From positions 1-64,000 of the forward strand of contig CAMLKG010000015.1 in NCBI GenBank assembly GCA_946480695.1: DNA of 64,000 nucleotides, read 5' to 3'. Below, piece after piece: positions 1 to 9,168 of the stretch. This DNA comes from an uncultured Cellvibrio sp. Lineage in GTDB: Bacteria; Pseudomonadota; Gammaproteobacteria; Pseudomonadales; Cellvibrionaceae. The position numbers and the translations under genes were made by a program. Position 1 is the first letter of the stretch; each line of letters opens with the position of its first letter. A model generated the notes under the pieces. It saw nothing but the letters and a program-made list of their open reading frames with translations. It was not told where the DNA came from and ran no database searches.

Positions 1-1
1 T

Positions 2-58
2 GGTGCTGGTGCTGGTGCTGGTGCTGGTGCTGGTGCTGGTGCTGGTGCTGGTGCCTAA
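2..58 (+). CDS. 3' end of a possible Gly-Ala repeat protein (partial)
   Basis: Nine perfect copies of TGGTGC fill positions 1-54. Read from position 2 they give alternating Gly (GGT) and Ala (GCT) codons, then GGT-GCC-TAA. The last Ala codon differs from the rest, and the stop follows directly. This fits the low-complexity tail of a protein whose body lies before the window. It could equally be a non-coding hexanucleotide repeat, because the other frames are also open over so short a stretch. Confidence 0.35.
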   Translation, partial: GAGAGAGAGAGAGAGAGA

Positions 59-647
59 TGCGCCTGCTCATAGGTAGGGTAGGATTAAAACCTTGGGGGT
101 GCTATGCCGGACACCGCGCCCTCCATGGGATTTTTGTGTGGTTCAAAATAAAAAGAGTTTCACCACCTGGATGAGAATGGGTAGGGGGGTGAAAACTTCG
201 GGCAGCTTTGAAAGCTAGACCGATCACCCTTATTTCTTTTTATCAGCGGGAGTTTCGGTAGGGGGGTGCCAAAAAGAATTTCATCACCCTTGTTTCCTGA
301 CCGCGCCCACCCTCACGCACAGAAAATTTATCCCTTAACAAGTTTTGTTAAGTTTGCCGTTAACTAAACAAGTGATGGGGCACCCCCACCCTTTAGGTTC
401 TTCCCCAGGATTGAAACCTTACGGAACAGCGGCCCGCATAGAATCACCAAAGCTGAACGCCCTAAGGGGGTTGTGGTGGTAGGCCTGTGCATCAAAATCG
501 GGGGTCAGTTTCGATTAATTGGGGTACATTTCGGGGTACATCAAAAAATCAAACCAGCGAAAGCCTTGCTACTATTGGGTTTTGCTGAATCTTACCAAGA
601 TGCCTCTGGCACCATATACAAATCCGATGTAGTCCTATATCGTCAGA

Positions 648-673
648 AACCCCGCGTAACTGCGGGGTTTTTT
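648..673 (+). terminator. rho-independent terminator
   Basis: Stem AACCCCGC (648-655) pairs with GCGGGGTT (662-669) around a 6-base loop, and a T-run follows to 673. It probably ends a transcript entering from the left. No gene immediately before it was identified. Confidence 0.8.
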
Positions 674-856
674 GTTTGTCCGCCCTGTCAATTTGTATTG
701 TCGATGTATCACCCGATTCTTTATTTAAATAATGCTCTCCAGGGCTCGCTTTGATTTACTCCTTCGGATTTTTACCTCAAGTTTAACCTTGTTACGCATT
801 GTTACTGTCGTGCTCAACATTGTTCTTATAAATGTTACATATTTTCACATAGTCAA

Positions 857-870
857 TGAAACCGATTTCA
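857..870. promoter_or_regulatory. LacI-family operator candidate 1
   Basis: TGAAACCGATTTCA is a 14-base near-palindrome with a central CG and half-sites TGAAACC/TGAAATC, the usual form of LacI/GalR-family operators. It lies 438 bases before the receptor start. The matching regulator is not in the window. Confidence 0.55.
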
Positions 871-1069
871 AATAATCATTATTAATGAATGATTGTTTTT
901 ATAAAAATCTAATTTTCAAGACGTGAATTTATTTTTTTAATTACTTTTAAAATGAAAATATATATTTTTTTCCTTTATTTTTAATAAAATTATATAAAAA
1001 CAGTAAATTTACAATGTTTTCAGTAAATCCAGCCCATTGGTGTGCTGTGACTCGCTTCAAACTTAATAT

Positions 1070-1083
1070 TGAAACCGATTACA
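1070..1083. promoter_or_regulatory. LacI-family operator candidate 2
   Basis: TGAAACCGATTACA shares 13 of 14 bases with the site at 857 and lies 213 bases downstream of it. Two copies before one sugar-type TonB receptor suggest repression by a sugar-responsive LacI protein, perhaps with looping (inference). Confidence 0.55.
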
Positions 1084-1294
1084 TTTTGAGCCATTATCCA
1101 TTTCGCTGAAATACACAAAAGACAGAACTTGGCGTCGCATTCGAAAGATAACCTGGCAATTCCCATCCCATTCCCGATAGGTACCAAAAGCGAATCAGCC
1201 CCTGTTTCGACATAAGTATTTCCGTAGCTTGAGGTAGCCAGAAGCCTGGCGTGCAGGTTTATTCAAACGATAACAATTATGAGGAAGGCTCAAG

Positions 1295-4200
1295 ATGATC
1301 AAAACCAGAGGTATCACTACCCGAAAAAAAGCATTGGTGTTGGCCATAGGCTGTGCGCTTGGTGGTGCGCAGGTTTATGCGCAGGAGCAGGCTGTCACGA
1401 CTGAAACTGGCGAAGTGGTTGAGGAAGTTCTCGTAAAAGGAGTACGAGCATCCCAAGCTAAAGCTATTGATATCAAACGTGAGTCAACTACCGTAGTGGA
1501 TTCAATCGTGGCGGAAGATATAGGTAAGTTACCTGACACAACTATCACCGATTCTTTGCAGCGTGTGACCGGTGTGCAAATTACCCGTGAAGCTAATGAA
1601 GGTACCAGTCTTAATGTACGCGGTATGCCACAGGTGCTGACCACTTTGAACGGTGAGCAGTTTCTTAGCCCTTGGACAATTACCGGTGTAGGTGCCAATT
1701 ATTCGGATGTTCCCGCAGGTTTAATTTCGGGGGCGGATGTTTATAAATCCCAATCTGCCAATTTACTGGCTGGCGGTATTTCCGGTTTGGTGGATTTGAA
1801 AACCCTCAGTCCATTGACATTGAGTGATTGGATGGTGCGTGCACGGATCGAAGGCTCGATGGGAGATATGTCTGATAAGGAAACCAACAAGGATGGCTCT
1901 ACCAGTACGCGTAACCCTGACCACAATGTCAGTGTTTTTATCGGCAATAATTTTAACGATGTTTTTGCTTTCACATTGTCGGGCTTTAATTCAACGACCT
2001 ATAACGCAAACTATTCCATGTGGGAAAACGCCCGCCTTGCATTTCTCGATCGCCGTGGCGGCACACCCCGTGATCCGCTGGATTTTGATGGCGACGGCGA
2101 TACGGTAAACGATTGGTATTTGACCCCGGAATCCTTCAGCGCAAAAAGCAACTATATGGATCGCGAGCGCGAAGGTGGGGCCTTTACATTTGAATCCAAT
2201 ATTGCAGAAAGTTTTACCCTTCGTGGTGACGTGTTTTACACGAGCATGGCCCAATATGATCGCGGGGTCAGCGTAGGCTTTAATGCTTCAACCAATCCCA
2301 ACTATTACGAAGTGAATGGCGTGCGTGCACCGCGCGAAGGTACTAACGATACCCTCATTGGTTACGATGAGCAGTTATACAACGTGTTATTACCGGAAAG
2401 CCAATTTGGCGACAGTATTGATTTTAGTTATGTGGATCAAAACGGTGTAACGCAAAACCGCACATTACACGCGTTAAAAGTTGCGCGTGTTGATGCCGCT
2501 GATTTCCAAACCAACTCAACCAACGAAAGTAACCGTACAGGTGCGCTGAACACTAACCTGCAATTGAAATACTCCAATGGTGATAACGTTGATGCAAGTG
2601 TGCGTTACATTTACGCGGAAGCAGAAAAGCATTATCGCAAAGCTACCTTCCAACAAGGTACACCAGCCTGGTTATGGGTGGATGAAGACGGTATTTCAGG
2701 TAAAGACCCGCTTAATATCTATAGCGTCACGGTCGATTATTCCCGCGAGGTTCCATCATTCGCGTTTGACGATGATTTATCAAATGCAAACTTACTAAAA
2801 CAATACCAAGGGTTTGCCGACGGTAGCGACACTAACGCCACATTAAACGTAGCGCGTGTGGATGTAAAATTTTCATTCAATGATAACTTTTGGGAATCCG
2901 TTGAAGGCGGTTTGCGCTGGGGCGAGCGCCAGGCGGATTACACCAAATTTTATTACGTAACACCTACTGCGCGTTATTCCAATTGGGATGATCCACGTGT
3001 CCCCGTTGATAAACGTTACAAATTGCGCACGGGTAACCAAATTTGGCAAAAGTATCCTGAATGGCGCAAATTTGAATTCTCGGAAGAACCGGCCGCGTTG
3101 TTGGAAAACGGTTTGGTTGACAATGGTTTCTCTGCGGCAAATACCGCCATATTTACGGACTTTGGCTCTATTAAAGGCTTCGAGGGTGGTGTTTCGTCTC
3201 TTGACCCGAGTGAGTGGGATAATCCGTTGGATTTCCTCAATAAATTGTATCCGGGAACCAAAACCGCCAATGATCCGGGTTACACCTATGATGTAACCGA
3301 AGAAACCTCAACAGCCTTTGCGCAAGTCAATTTCAGCAATGATGAGGGCATTGCCGGAATTCCTTTCAAAGGAAATTTTGGTGCTCAATTTATTCGTACT
3401 GATCGTGCGGTTGTTCGCGCTGTCGTGCCGGATGTGTTGGATAAATACAATTCCATTGGCTATGACGATTGGCAAAAGATTGCATTCGTTGCGGAAACCG
3501 AAACCATTGAGCATTCATTCAACGATGTGCTGCCATCGCTCAACCTGAATTTCTTTCCACATGATGATGTAATTGTACGCTTTGGTGCCGCCAAAACTAC
3601 TTCACGTAATGACTTGAATAACGTCGGTTCAAGTTTGGTCCTTTGGTATCAACAGTGCGACAAATTAGATGAAAACGGCAATCCGATTCAAATACCCGTG
3701 GGCGGCGGCCAAACACGGAATGAATCGGTAAGTTGCGTAGGTGGCGGCAACGATGACGGCAATCCGTATATCAAGCCCTGGTACGCAAATGTGTATAACA
3801 CGTCCACTGAATGGTATTTCGATGATAACGCAATGATCGCAGCCGGTTTGTTCCTGATTGAAGTTAACACTTCCACAGAACAAACACAGGAGATGCGTCC
3901 ATTCACTGATGGTGACGGAATAGACCGCGGTCGCACTGCCAATATTTATACAACAAAGAATGTGGGCGCGTCGGATCTCTATGGTTTCGAAATGGGCTAC
4001 AAGCAACCATTTACTTTCCTGCCCGGCGAAATACTCAGTTCAACGGGTGTGGAATTTAACTACACCTATTCAAGAAGCAAATCCAACAACATCGATATCG
4101 AAGGCAATGCATTGCCGTTGCCATCAAACTCCGAACATCAAACCAACTTGATCCTTTGGTATGACCGCGATGGGCTGAACCTGCGGCTCGCGTATAACTG

Positions 4201-4456
4201 GCGCAGCGAAGAATACCTGGGAAGGGTAGGGTTAAATACCAATGCAGCGGAATTGAACCTGGGTAATTGGCTGGAACCAACCGGCTACCTGGATTTCTCC
4301 GCTAACTACTGGGTTAACGATCACCTGGAGTTCAGTTTCAACGGCGCCAATCTGACCGGGCAAAACCGTCGCAGCTATGCCCAAATGACGGACCAGTTCC
4401 AATCATTGTGGGTGCAAGAACGCCGTTATACGTTGGGTATGACTGTAAAACTTTAA
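1295..4456 (+). CDS. TonB-dependent receptor, carbohydrate type
   Basis: Outer-membrane active transporter of 1053 residues. A signal peptide is cleaved near VYA/Q (29/30). The plug domain covers about residues 60-170 with the typical stretches DSLQRVTGVQITR and LNVRGM, followed by a long barrel rich in aromatic and acidic strands. Length and plug wording match the TonB-Xanth-Caul group (TIGR01782), which is common in Cellvibrio, Xanthomonas and Caulobacter and usually linked to oligosaccharide uptake. The start is supported by GAGGAAGG six bases before the ATG. The next gene, 75 bases downstream on the same strand, encodes a glycan-binding-like lipoprotein, so the two probably form one operon. 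Two LacI-type operators lie upstream. The substrate is not visible from sequence; a mannan-type glycan is a guess from the neighbour. Confidence 0.9.
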   Translation: MIKTRGITTRKKALVLAIGCALGGAQVYAQEQAVTTETGEVVEEVLVKGVRASQAKAIDIKRESTTVVDSIVAEDIGKLPDTTITDSLQRVTGVQITREANEGTSLNVRGMPQVLTTLNGEQFLSPWTITGVGANYSDVPAGLISGADVYKSQSANLLAGGISGLVDLKTLSPLTLSDWMVRARIEGSMGDMSDKETNKDGSTSTRNPDHNVSVFIGNNFNDVFAFTLSGFNSTTYNANYSMWENARLAFLDRRGGTPRDPLDFDGDGDTVNDWYLTPESFSAKSNYMDREREGGAFTFESNIAESFTLRGDVFYTSMAQYDRGVSVGFNASTNPNYYEVNGVRAPREGTNDTLIGYDEQLYNVLLPESQFGDSIDFSYVDQNGVTQNRTLHALKVARVDAADFQTNSTNESNRTGALNTNLQLKYSNGDNVDASVRYIYAEAEKHYRKATFQQGTPAWLWVDEDGISGKDPLNIYSVTVDYSREVPSFAFDDDLSNANLLKQYQGFADGSDTNATLNVARVDVKFSFNDNFWESVEGGLRWGERQADYTKFYYVTPTARYSNWDDPRVPVDKRYKLRTGNQIWQKYPEWRKFEFSEEPAALLENGLVDNGFSAANTAIFTDFGSIKGFEGGVSSLDPSEWDNPLDFLNKLYPGTKTANDPGYTYDVTEETSTAFAQVNFSNDEGIAGIPFKGNFGAQFIRTDRAVVRAVVPDVLDKYNSIGYDDWQKIAFVAETETIEHSFNDVLPSLNLNFFPHDDVIVRFGAAKTTSRNDLNNVGSSLVLWYQQCDKLDENGNPIQIPVGGGQTRNESVSCVGGGNDDGNPYIKPWYANVYNTSTEWYFDDNAMIAAGLFLIEVNTSTEQTQEMRPFTDGDGIDRGRTANIYTTKNVGASDLYGFEMGYKQPFTFLPGEILSSTGVEFNYTYSRSKSNNIDIEGNALPLPSNSEHQTNLILWYDRDGLNLRLAYNWRSEEYLGRVGLNTNAAELNLGNWLEPTGYLDFSANYWVNDHLEFSFNGANLTGQNRRSYAQMTDQFQSLWVQERRYTLGMTVKL

Positions 4457-4531
4457 TAAGTGCCGCTGCAAAAAATAAATTTAATGCGCAGTTAGATAAG
4501 GCAACCATTTAATACAGTTTGGAGTTTTATT

Positions 4532-7135
4532 ATGAAATTTAAGTTCAGTTACGTTGCACTCTTTATGAGTATCTTGCTGCTGCAAGCTTGCGGCGGCGGT
4601 GGTTTGGCCGGGGATGAAAAAGACAGTACGGACCCATTAATCCCCGAACCGGTTGTTAACGATGGCTCTGATCGTCCGCGCCCTTCGGAATCAACTCCCT
4701 TTATTGCTGCGAATGGATGGGAGTTGCGGGATGTGGCGGGGCAGTCGATCATGCTGCGCGGAGCCAACATCTTGTTTGGTGACAACCCCCTTGAACACAT
4801 TAAAAATATCACACCGGTTGCGGAATCCGGTTCTAACGTTGTTCGTTTGCAAGTCAAAAAAACAACCCGAAAAGAAGAACTGGAAGGGGCGCTGGTTGAT
4901 ATTGTTAGCAAGAATATGATCGCGTTGGTAACACTTGTCGATGATGCATTAACCTGCAAAGACGATGCGGATGAACTGGATAAGGTCGTCAATGAGTTGT
5001 GGCTCGGTTCATGGTTGGAAGTTATTGCACAAGATCGTTTCCAGCCACATTTAATGATCAATATCGCCCATCAATGGGGCCCCAGGAGCGTATTTACCGA
5101 AAACACGGTAGGTTATGGTGATTACATAGAAGCTTACAAACTTGCTGTTCGCGAATTTCGTAAAGCGGGTTTGAAAGTTCCGCTGGTAATCGATGCGGCG
5201 GGTTGCGGCCAGGATTATTATTCTTTCACGGCGGGGCGCGCGCGCGAACTAAAGGCAGCGGATAGCCAGGCCAATTTAGTCCTGTCAGTGCATGGCTTTG
5301 GTGAAACCTGGAATGATGATGACAAGGTTCGAACAGCCATAACAAGTTTAGGAAAAACCAACATGCCAATTGTAATGAGTGGCTTTGGCGGCTCCGGAGT
5401 GGCAGCACAAAATGAAGTGGACCACTTGGGAATTATGCAAAAGGGTTATGGCGATAGCGGTATGGGCATTTCTATTCCATGGCAATCGACAGGGGATAAG
5501 GCCGCATATTCAATGGTGTTGGATGAACCCTTATTTTTACGTGGTGCCAGCATCCGGACAGATGTTTATGTTCCCAAATCCTATGTGAACGACGGTAAGC
5601 TCGGCATTGTTATGTACTTAAAGGATATTAATGGCCGCTATGCCAATACGGGATGGAACCAGGCGAGCAGTATGAATTTCGATGCCTGGAACAAATTAAA
5701 CTTCAAACTCACCAGCGTCGATTATTTGGAAGGTATTGGGGCTTATGTTGAGGATGGCTTCGATTTAACGGTGGTGGAAAAAATCGGTTTTGAGATTGTG
5801 GCCAATGGCAAGCCCGTGGATGTAACAGGCGGATTGATATTTGATAACCTCACAGTGTTCCCCGGGATTCCTCCCGTGTACGTGGTAAATTTCGATACAG
5901 GCAGTGAAGAGTGGGCGACCCATTGGGGGCCACTGACTACAGCATCCGCAGATGGGAATTTGACTGTGTTGCCGACCGGAAGCGGAGACGGTGCTGTGGA
6001 CCTGCAAGGCTGGAAGGCACCAAGTTTATATTCAATTCCTCTCGACACTGAACTGGAAGTGGTTTTACGCATATTTATTCCCGAATCCTATTCCAACGAA
6101 ACCAATGCGTGGATGAAGATATTTGGCCAATTCGGTGCTGATTGGGAAATTTGGAAAGAAACTCCAGCGCAAAGTTTTGCCGGCTTCACCGCAGGAGCCT
6201 GGAACACTGTTAAGTTCAATGTTGATTTCAGTGATGCGAGTCCCGACCAGGCGTTTGGCATTCAACTCGGCGGGTTTAGCGGTGCGAAATCGGAGCCATT
6301 GTTGTTTGATTTCATTGAAATTAATGATCCGAACAAGAAAAACACAAAAATAATAAACGCCCAGCAACTAAATACAACCTTTGATGGAGAAGCGGATAGT
6401 TATGCAGTGATTTGGGACAAGATGGCCTCGGTAGCCGTTGTTGATGGTGCGCTTGAAGTCAGCAATACCAATACCAGCGGCGATGCTGACGTAGCCGTGG
6501 GTAAAGGTGACATCAACAGCAAGCAATTGGATTTGTCCGGGCCGGTTACGATTAAGGCGAGAGTCTTTATTCCGGATAATCTTGCCGGCAATGCGGATTT
6601 TTATTTCAATTTCTTTATGCAGGATGCAAATTGGCTGCACTTTTCCTTCCCGACAATGAACATAGAAGATTTTGTGCCGGGCGAATGGAATGAGATTGAA
6701 ATTGTAGAGGATACATTCGCGTCTGGATTCAATCGTTTGGGCAACTTACAGCATTTTGGCTTCCAATTCGGCGGCCCAGGTGTAAATGCGACTATAAAAA
6801 TAGACGATATACAAATTTGGGGTAATGTTGAGGTGGAGGATGCCCAACCGATCCTGGTTGTAAACTTTGAATCCCAAGCTGACGTGGATGCTTTCAAATT
6901 CGATTATGCGGATGGTAGTCAAACCGAGGGCTCATTAGCCAGCGCGAACGCCAAGGCTTGGACTAACAGCACTTTGCCATTCGGCTGGATTGCAAATAGC
7001 TGGATTGGCGATGGCGGTTATGACATGTCAACATCGGAAAGTGCATTGGTATTAACGCAGAGGGGGGAGGAGATAGTTAACAGTCAATTTGGTATTAAAA
7101 TGACCAGTGTGCCTGTTAATTTTGTGAAGCCTTAA
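4532..7135 (+). CDS. lipoprotein with catalytically dead GH5_8-like domain and CBM-like modules
   Basis: Lipoprotein of 867 residues with lipobox LLQAC (Cys20) and a Gly-rich linker. Residues about 57-320 follow the fold and wording of GH5 subfamily 8 beta-mannanases (LRGANI, NVVRLQV, LMINIA, VIDAAGCGQ, LSVHGF, PIVM). The acid/base motif NEW reads HQW (180-182), and the nucleophile motif GEFG reads SGFG (283-286), so both catalytic glutamates are missing. Three or four jelly-roll segments resembling carbohydrate-binding modules follow (about 322-450, 455-610, 625-770, and a shorter one to 867). Ribosome-binding site GGAG lies 7 bases before the ATG. With the TonB receptor upstream, the likely role is surface glycan capture rather than hydrolysis (inference). 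The frame is intact, so it is not an ordinary pseudogene. Confidence 0.75.
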   Translation: MKFKFSYVALFMSILLLQACGGGGLAGDEKDSTDPLIPEPVVNDGSDRPRPSESTPFIAANGWELRDVAGQSIMLRGANILFGDNPLEHIKNITPVAESGSNVVRLQVKKTTRKEELEGALVDIVSKNMIALVTLVDDALTCKDDADELDKVVNELWLGSWLEVIAQDRFQPHLMINIAHQWGPRSVFTENTVGYGDYIEAYKLAVREFRKAGLKVPLVIDAAGCGQDYYSFTAGRARELKAADSQANLVLSVHGFGETWNDDDKVRTAITSLGKTNMPIVMSGFGGSGVAAQNEVDHLGIMQKGYGDSGMGISIPWQSTGDKAAYSMVLDEPLFLRGASIRTDVYVPKSYVNDGKLGIVMYLKDINGRYANTGWNQASSMNFDAWNKLNFKLTSVDYLEGIGAYVEDGFDLTVVEKIGFEIVANGKPVDVTGGLIFDNLTVFPGIPPVYVVNFDTGSEEWATHWGPLTTASADGNLTVLPTGSGDGAVDLQGWKAPSLYSIPLDTELEVVLRIFIPESYSNETNAWMKIFGQFGADWEIWKETPAQSFAGFTAGAWNTVKFNVDFSDASPDQAFGIQLGGFSGAKSEPLLFDFIEINDPNKKNTKIINAQQLNTTFDGEADSYAVIWDKMASVAVVDGALEVSNTNTSGDADVAVGKGDINSKQLDLSGPVTIKARVFIPDNLAGNADFYFNFFMQDANWLHFSFPTMNIEDFVPGEWNEIEIVEDTFASGFNRLGNLQHFGFQFGGPGVNATIKIDDIQIWGNVEVEDAQPILVVNFESQADVDAFKFDYADGSQTEGSLASANAKAWTNSTLPFGWIANSWIGDGGYDMSTSESALVLTQRGEEIVNSQFGIKMTSVPVNFVKP

Positions 7136-7143
7136 TTTATTAA

Positions 7144-7175
7144 AATCGGCCCCAAACAAAGGGGCCGATTTTTTT
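7144..7175 (+). terminator. rho-independent terminator after the receptor operon
   Basis: AATCGGCCCC (7144-7153), loop AAACAAA, GGGGCCGATT (7161-7170), then a T-run. It closes the receptor/lipoprotein operon. Confidence 0.9.
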
Positions 7176-7287
7176 GTGATTTGCAGTTAATTTATAATAA
7201 TGAAATATATTTAGGGCGATGCTCAGCCATAACGGGAAGGCGTTTGTTAATTTCTTCGTTTGGGGTGGTAAATGTCGGTATGCCTAT

Positions 7288-7728
7288 TTATTCCATTTCC
7301 AACATAAATGTAACCGGCCCATCATTAATCAGGCTTACTTGCATATCCGCCGCGAAAACCCCGGTAGCGACTTGGTCATGTTTGTTGCGCAGTTGTGTGA
7401 CGAAATAATGATAAAGTGCTTGCGCTTGTGCTGGTGGGGCTGCAGAAGAGAAGCTGGGGCGTAGCCCTTTTTTGGTATCGGCGGCGAGGGTAAATTGCGA
7501 GACAACCAGAATCCCGCCGTCAACTTGCTGTAGGTTACAATTCATTTTGTTGTCGGCATCGGCAAAAATGCGATAGGCGAGTAATTTATCGATAAGCTTG
7601 TTCGCCGTGTCTTCGGTGTCCGTTTTTTGGATGCCGAGCAGTAACAGAATTCCTTGCTGGATTTCTCCAACAACTTCATTTTCGACGCTGACCGATGCGT
7701 TTTTGACGCGCTGGATTAAACCGAGCAT
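7288..7728 (-). CDS. dtd: D-aminoacyl-tRNA deacylase
   Basis: Cytosolic proofreading enzyme that hydrolyses D-aminoacyl-tRNA, 146 residues, the normal family length. The N-terminus [13 protein letters not shown] and both active-site signatures are present: SQFTLAADT in the middle and NDGPVTF near the C-terminus. The membrane AraC regulator lies 21 bases upstream on the same strand and may share its transcript. There are no unusual features. Confidence 0.96.
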   Translation of the reverse strand: MLGLIQRVKNASVSVENEVVGEIQQGILLLLGIQKTDTEDTANKLIDKLLAYRIFADADNKMNCNLQQVDGGILVVSQFTLAADTKKGLRPSFSSAAPPAQAQALYHYFVTQLRNKHDQVATGVFAADMQVSLINDGPVTFMLEME

Positions 7729-7749
7729 TGGGAGTCCTGGATAAAAAGT

Positions 7750-8943
7750 TTATGTAGGCTGTTGAACGGTTTTCCGGTATTCGCTGGGTGTCATGCCTAC
7801 TTTTTTCTTGAAAAGCGTATTGAAAGTCGCTTTGCTGTTGAAGCCAACGTCCAGCATTATATCGAGCATGGTTTTGTCTGCGTGGTTATTGTCGGCCAAC
7901 ATCCGCTTTGCTTCTTCCACGCGATAGGAATTAATGAATTCAAAAAAATTACAATCAAAATGGCGATTGATTATATTTGAGAGCAAACGCGGCTGGATTC
8001 GCAACTGGCCGGCCAGTTTTTCCAGGGTAAGGGCCGGGGTCAGATAAGGCTTTTCGGTTTCCATATGGCGGCTGACCTGGTCGATCAGTTCCGGTCTGAT
8101 TTTATCTTTTTGATTTTCCGGTTCCTGTTCATCCTTAACGGGTTCGGGTTCGTTGTTTTGCCGTTGCTCCAATCCCTCAAATACACTTGAGTGTCCCAAG
8201 CCGAAGAAAATTAACACGCTTACTAACAAGAAGGTGGTGTAATTACCCAATAGGCCCATGGTTTCAAAATCGGTTTTGATGCCAAAGCTGATAGAAAGGA
8301 TAATCATTGCTGCCACTATGACCGCCCAGGTGCGAATCACTAAAAATCCGGTTACAAGGATCTTGAGCCAGGTCAGGTCGATTTTGTCGATGTCAGAAAA
8401 ATTGGTGTGGATGTGCTGGGTGTAACGTTTGATTTCGATCAGGCACAGCACTCCCAAGGCAACACGGAACGCTTCGCGGAACAGGGTTACGTAATTCATA
8501 ATTTGCGGCGCCAGGTTGAGGTCGTATTCTTCCTGGATAATTTTTTTGTCAGTTACATCAAGGCTGTAGTAAAAAATTAATTGATAGCCAACGTAGAGAA
8601 TAAAAGGCAATAAATAAACAATATCCTTAAGCCGTAACCGGTAATTTTTATAAATTAATGAGCGTGTATACCAAAGTAATAACGGCCCTTCCAACCAATA
8701 ACCAAAACCGAATACATAAAATAAATTAGGCGACCACTCAATCGCGATGTGACGGAATTCAGCTCCGAAGCTGATTAAAATATCCAGCGGGATTGCCGCT
8801 TGCTGTAAAAGGAAGAACGCGAGGAATACATTGCGTATGTAATGTTCGCGCTTGATGGTCAGCAATAGCAGCGCGAACAAAATACATTGATAGGCTGTCA
8901 TTAACAGCACTACATCATGGGTATTGAAAATAACCTCGTACAT
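7750..8943 (-). CDS. membrane-anchored AraC-family regulator
   Basis: 397 residues. The first ~260 hold about seven hydrophobic helices, a charged linker (about 262-285, rich in E, Q, N, K) follows, and the last ~105 residues are an AraC double helix-turn-helix with the typical ending MLDVGFNSKATFNTLFKKKVGMTPSEYRK. Such proteins sense a signal in or across the inner membrane and act on nearby promoters. The target is unknown. The TonB receptor operon and dtd lie downstream, but no direct link is seen. The start is supported by GGAG about eight bases before the ATG on the minus strand. Confidence 0.85.
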   Translation of the reverse strand: MYEVIFNTHDVVLLMTAYQCILFALLLLTIKREHYIRNVFLAFFLLQQAAIPLDILISFGAEFRHIAIEWSPNLFYVFGFGYWLEGPLLLWYTRSLIYKNYRLRLKDIVYLLPFILYVGYQLIFYYSLDVTDKKIIQEEYDLNLAPQIMNYVTLFREAFRVALGVLCLIEIKRYTQHIHTNFSDIDKIDLTWLKILVTGFLVIRTWAVIVAAMIILSISFGIKTDFETMGLLGNYTTFLLVSVLIFFGLGHSSVFEGLEQRQNNEPEPVKDEQEPENQKDKIRPELIDQVSRHMETEKPYLTPALTLEKLAGQLRIQPRLLSNIINRHFDCNFFEFINSYRVEEAKRMLADNNHADKTMLDIMLDVGFNSKATFNTLFKKKVGMTPSEYRKTVQQPT

Positions 8944-9124
8944 GGCAGGGGCTCCTGTAAGGCTGTACCGCTTATTAGATTTCTAATTCAGCCGGATGCG
9001 ATGATTATTGTTATGACCGCACCATTTCAGGATTCGTAACGGGGGATCGAATGAAGTACCCGGAATCTCTGTGAACCGGATCATACCACCGAATAAAAAA
9101 AGCCAGAAATAAAATCCCAAAACA

Positions 9125-9150
9125 AAAACGGAGCCAGTCGGCTCCGTTTT
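9125..9150 (-). terminator. rho-independent terminator after pip
   Basis: Perfect stem AAAACGGAGCC/GGCTCCGTTTT with a 4-base loop. On the minus strand a T-rich tract follows, which suits the prolyl iminopeptidase gene ending at 9169. Confidence 0.85.
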
Positions 9151-9168
9151 CGAGTAAGGAATTGCGGA

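Larger units (their letters stand above)
59..1294. other. long intergenic region upstream of the TonB receptor
   Basis: No convincing gene is present. Two G-rich blocks begin GTAGGGGGGTG (181 and 258) and each ends in ATCACCCTT followed by a T-rich stretch (223 and 283). The short direct repeat GGGGTACAT occurs at 521 and 533. A terminator lies at 648. About 830-1020 is strongly AT-rich, and two LacI-type operators lie at 857 and 1070. A ribosome-binding site GAGGAAGG (1281-1288) precedes the receptor ATG. A 93-codon open frame at 473-754 runs through the terminator and is not believed. Confidence 0.6.

Noticed and set aside
473..754. 93-codon open frame
   Set aside because: It runs through a clear terminator, lacks a good ribosome-binding site and shows no protein-like composition.
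1269..1278. GATAACAATT, identical to part of the E. coli lac operator, just before the TonB receptor
   Set aside because: Only the right half matches, there is no inverted partner, and the better LacI-type palindromes lie at 857 and 1070.
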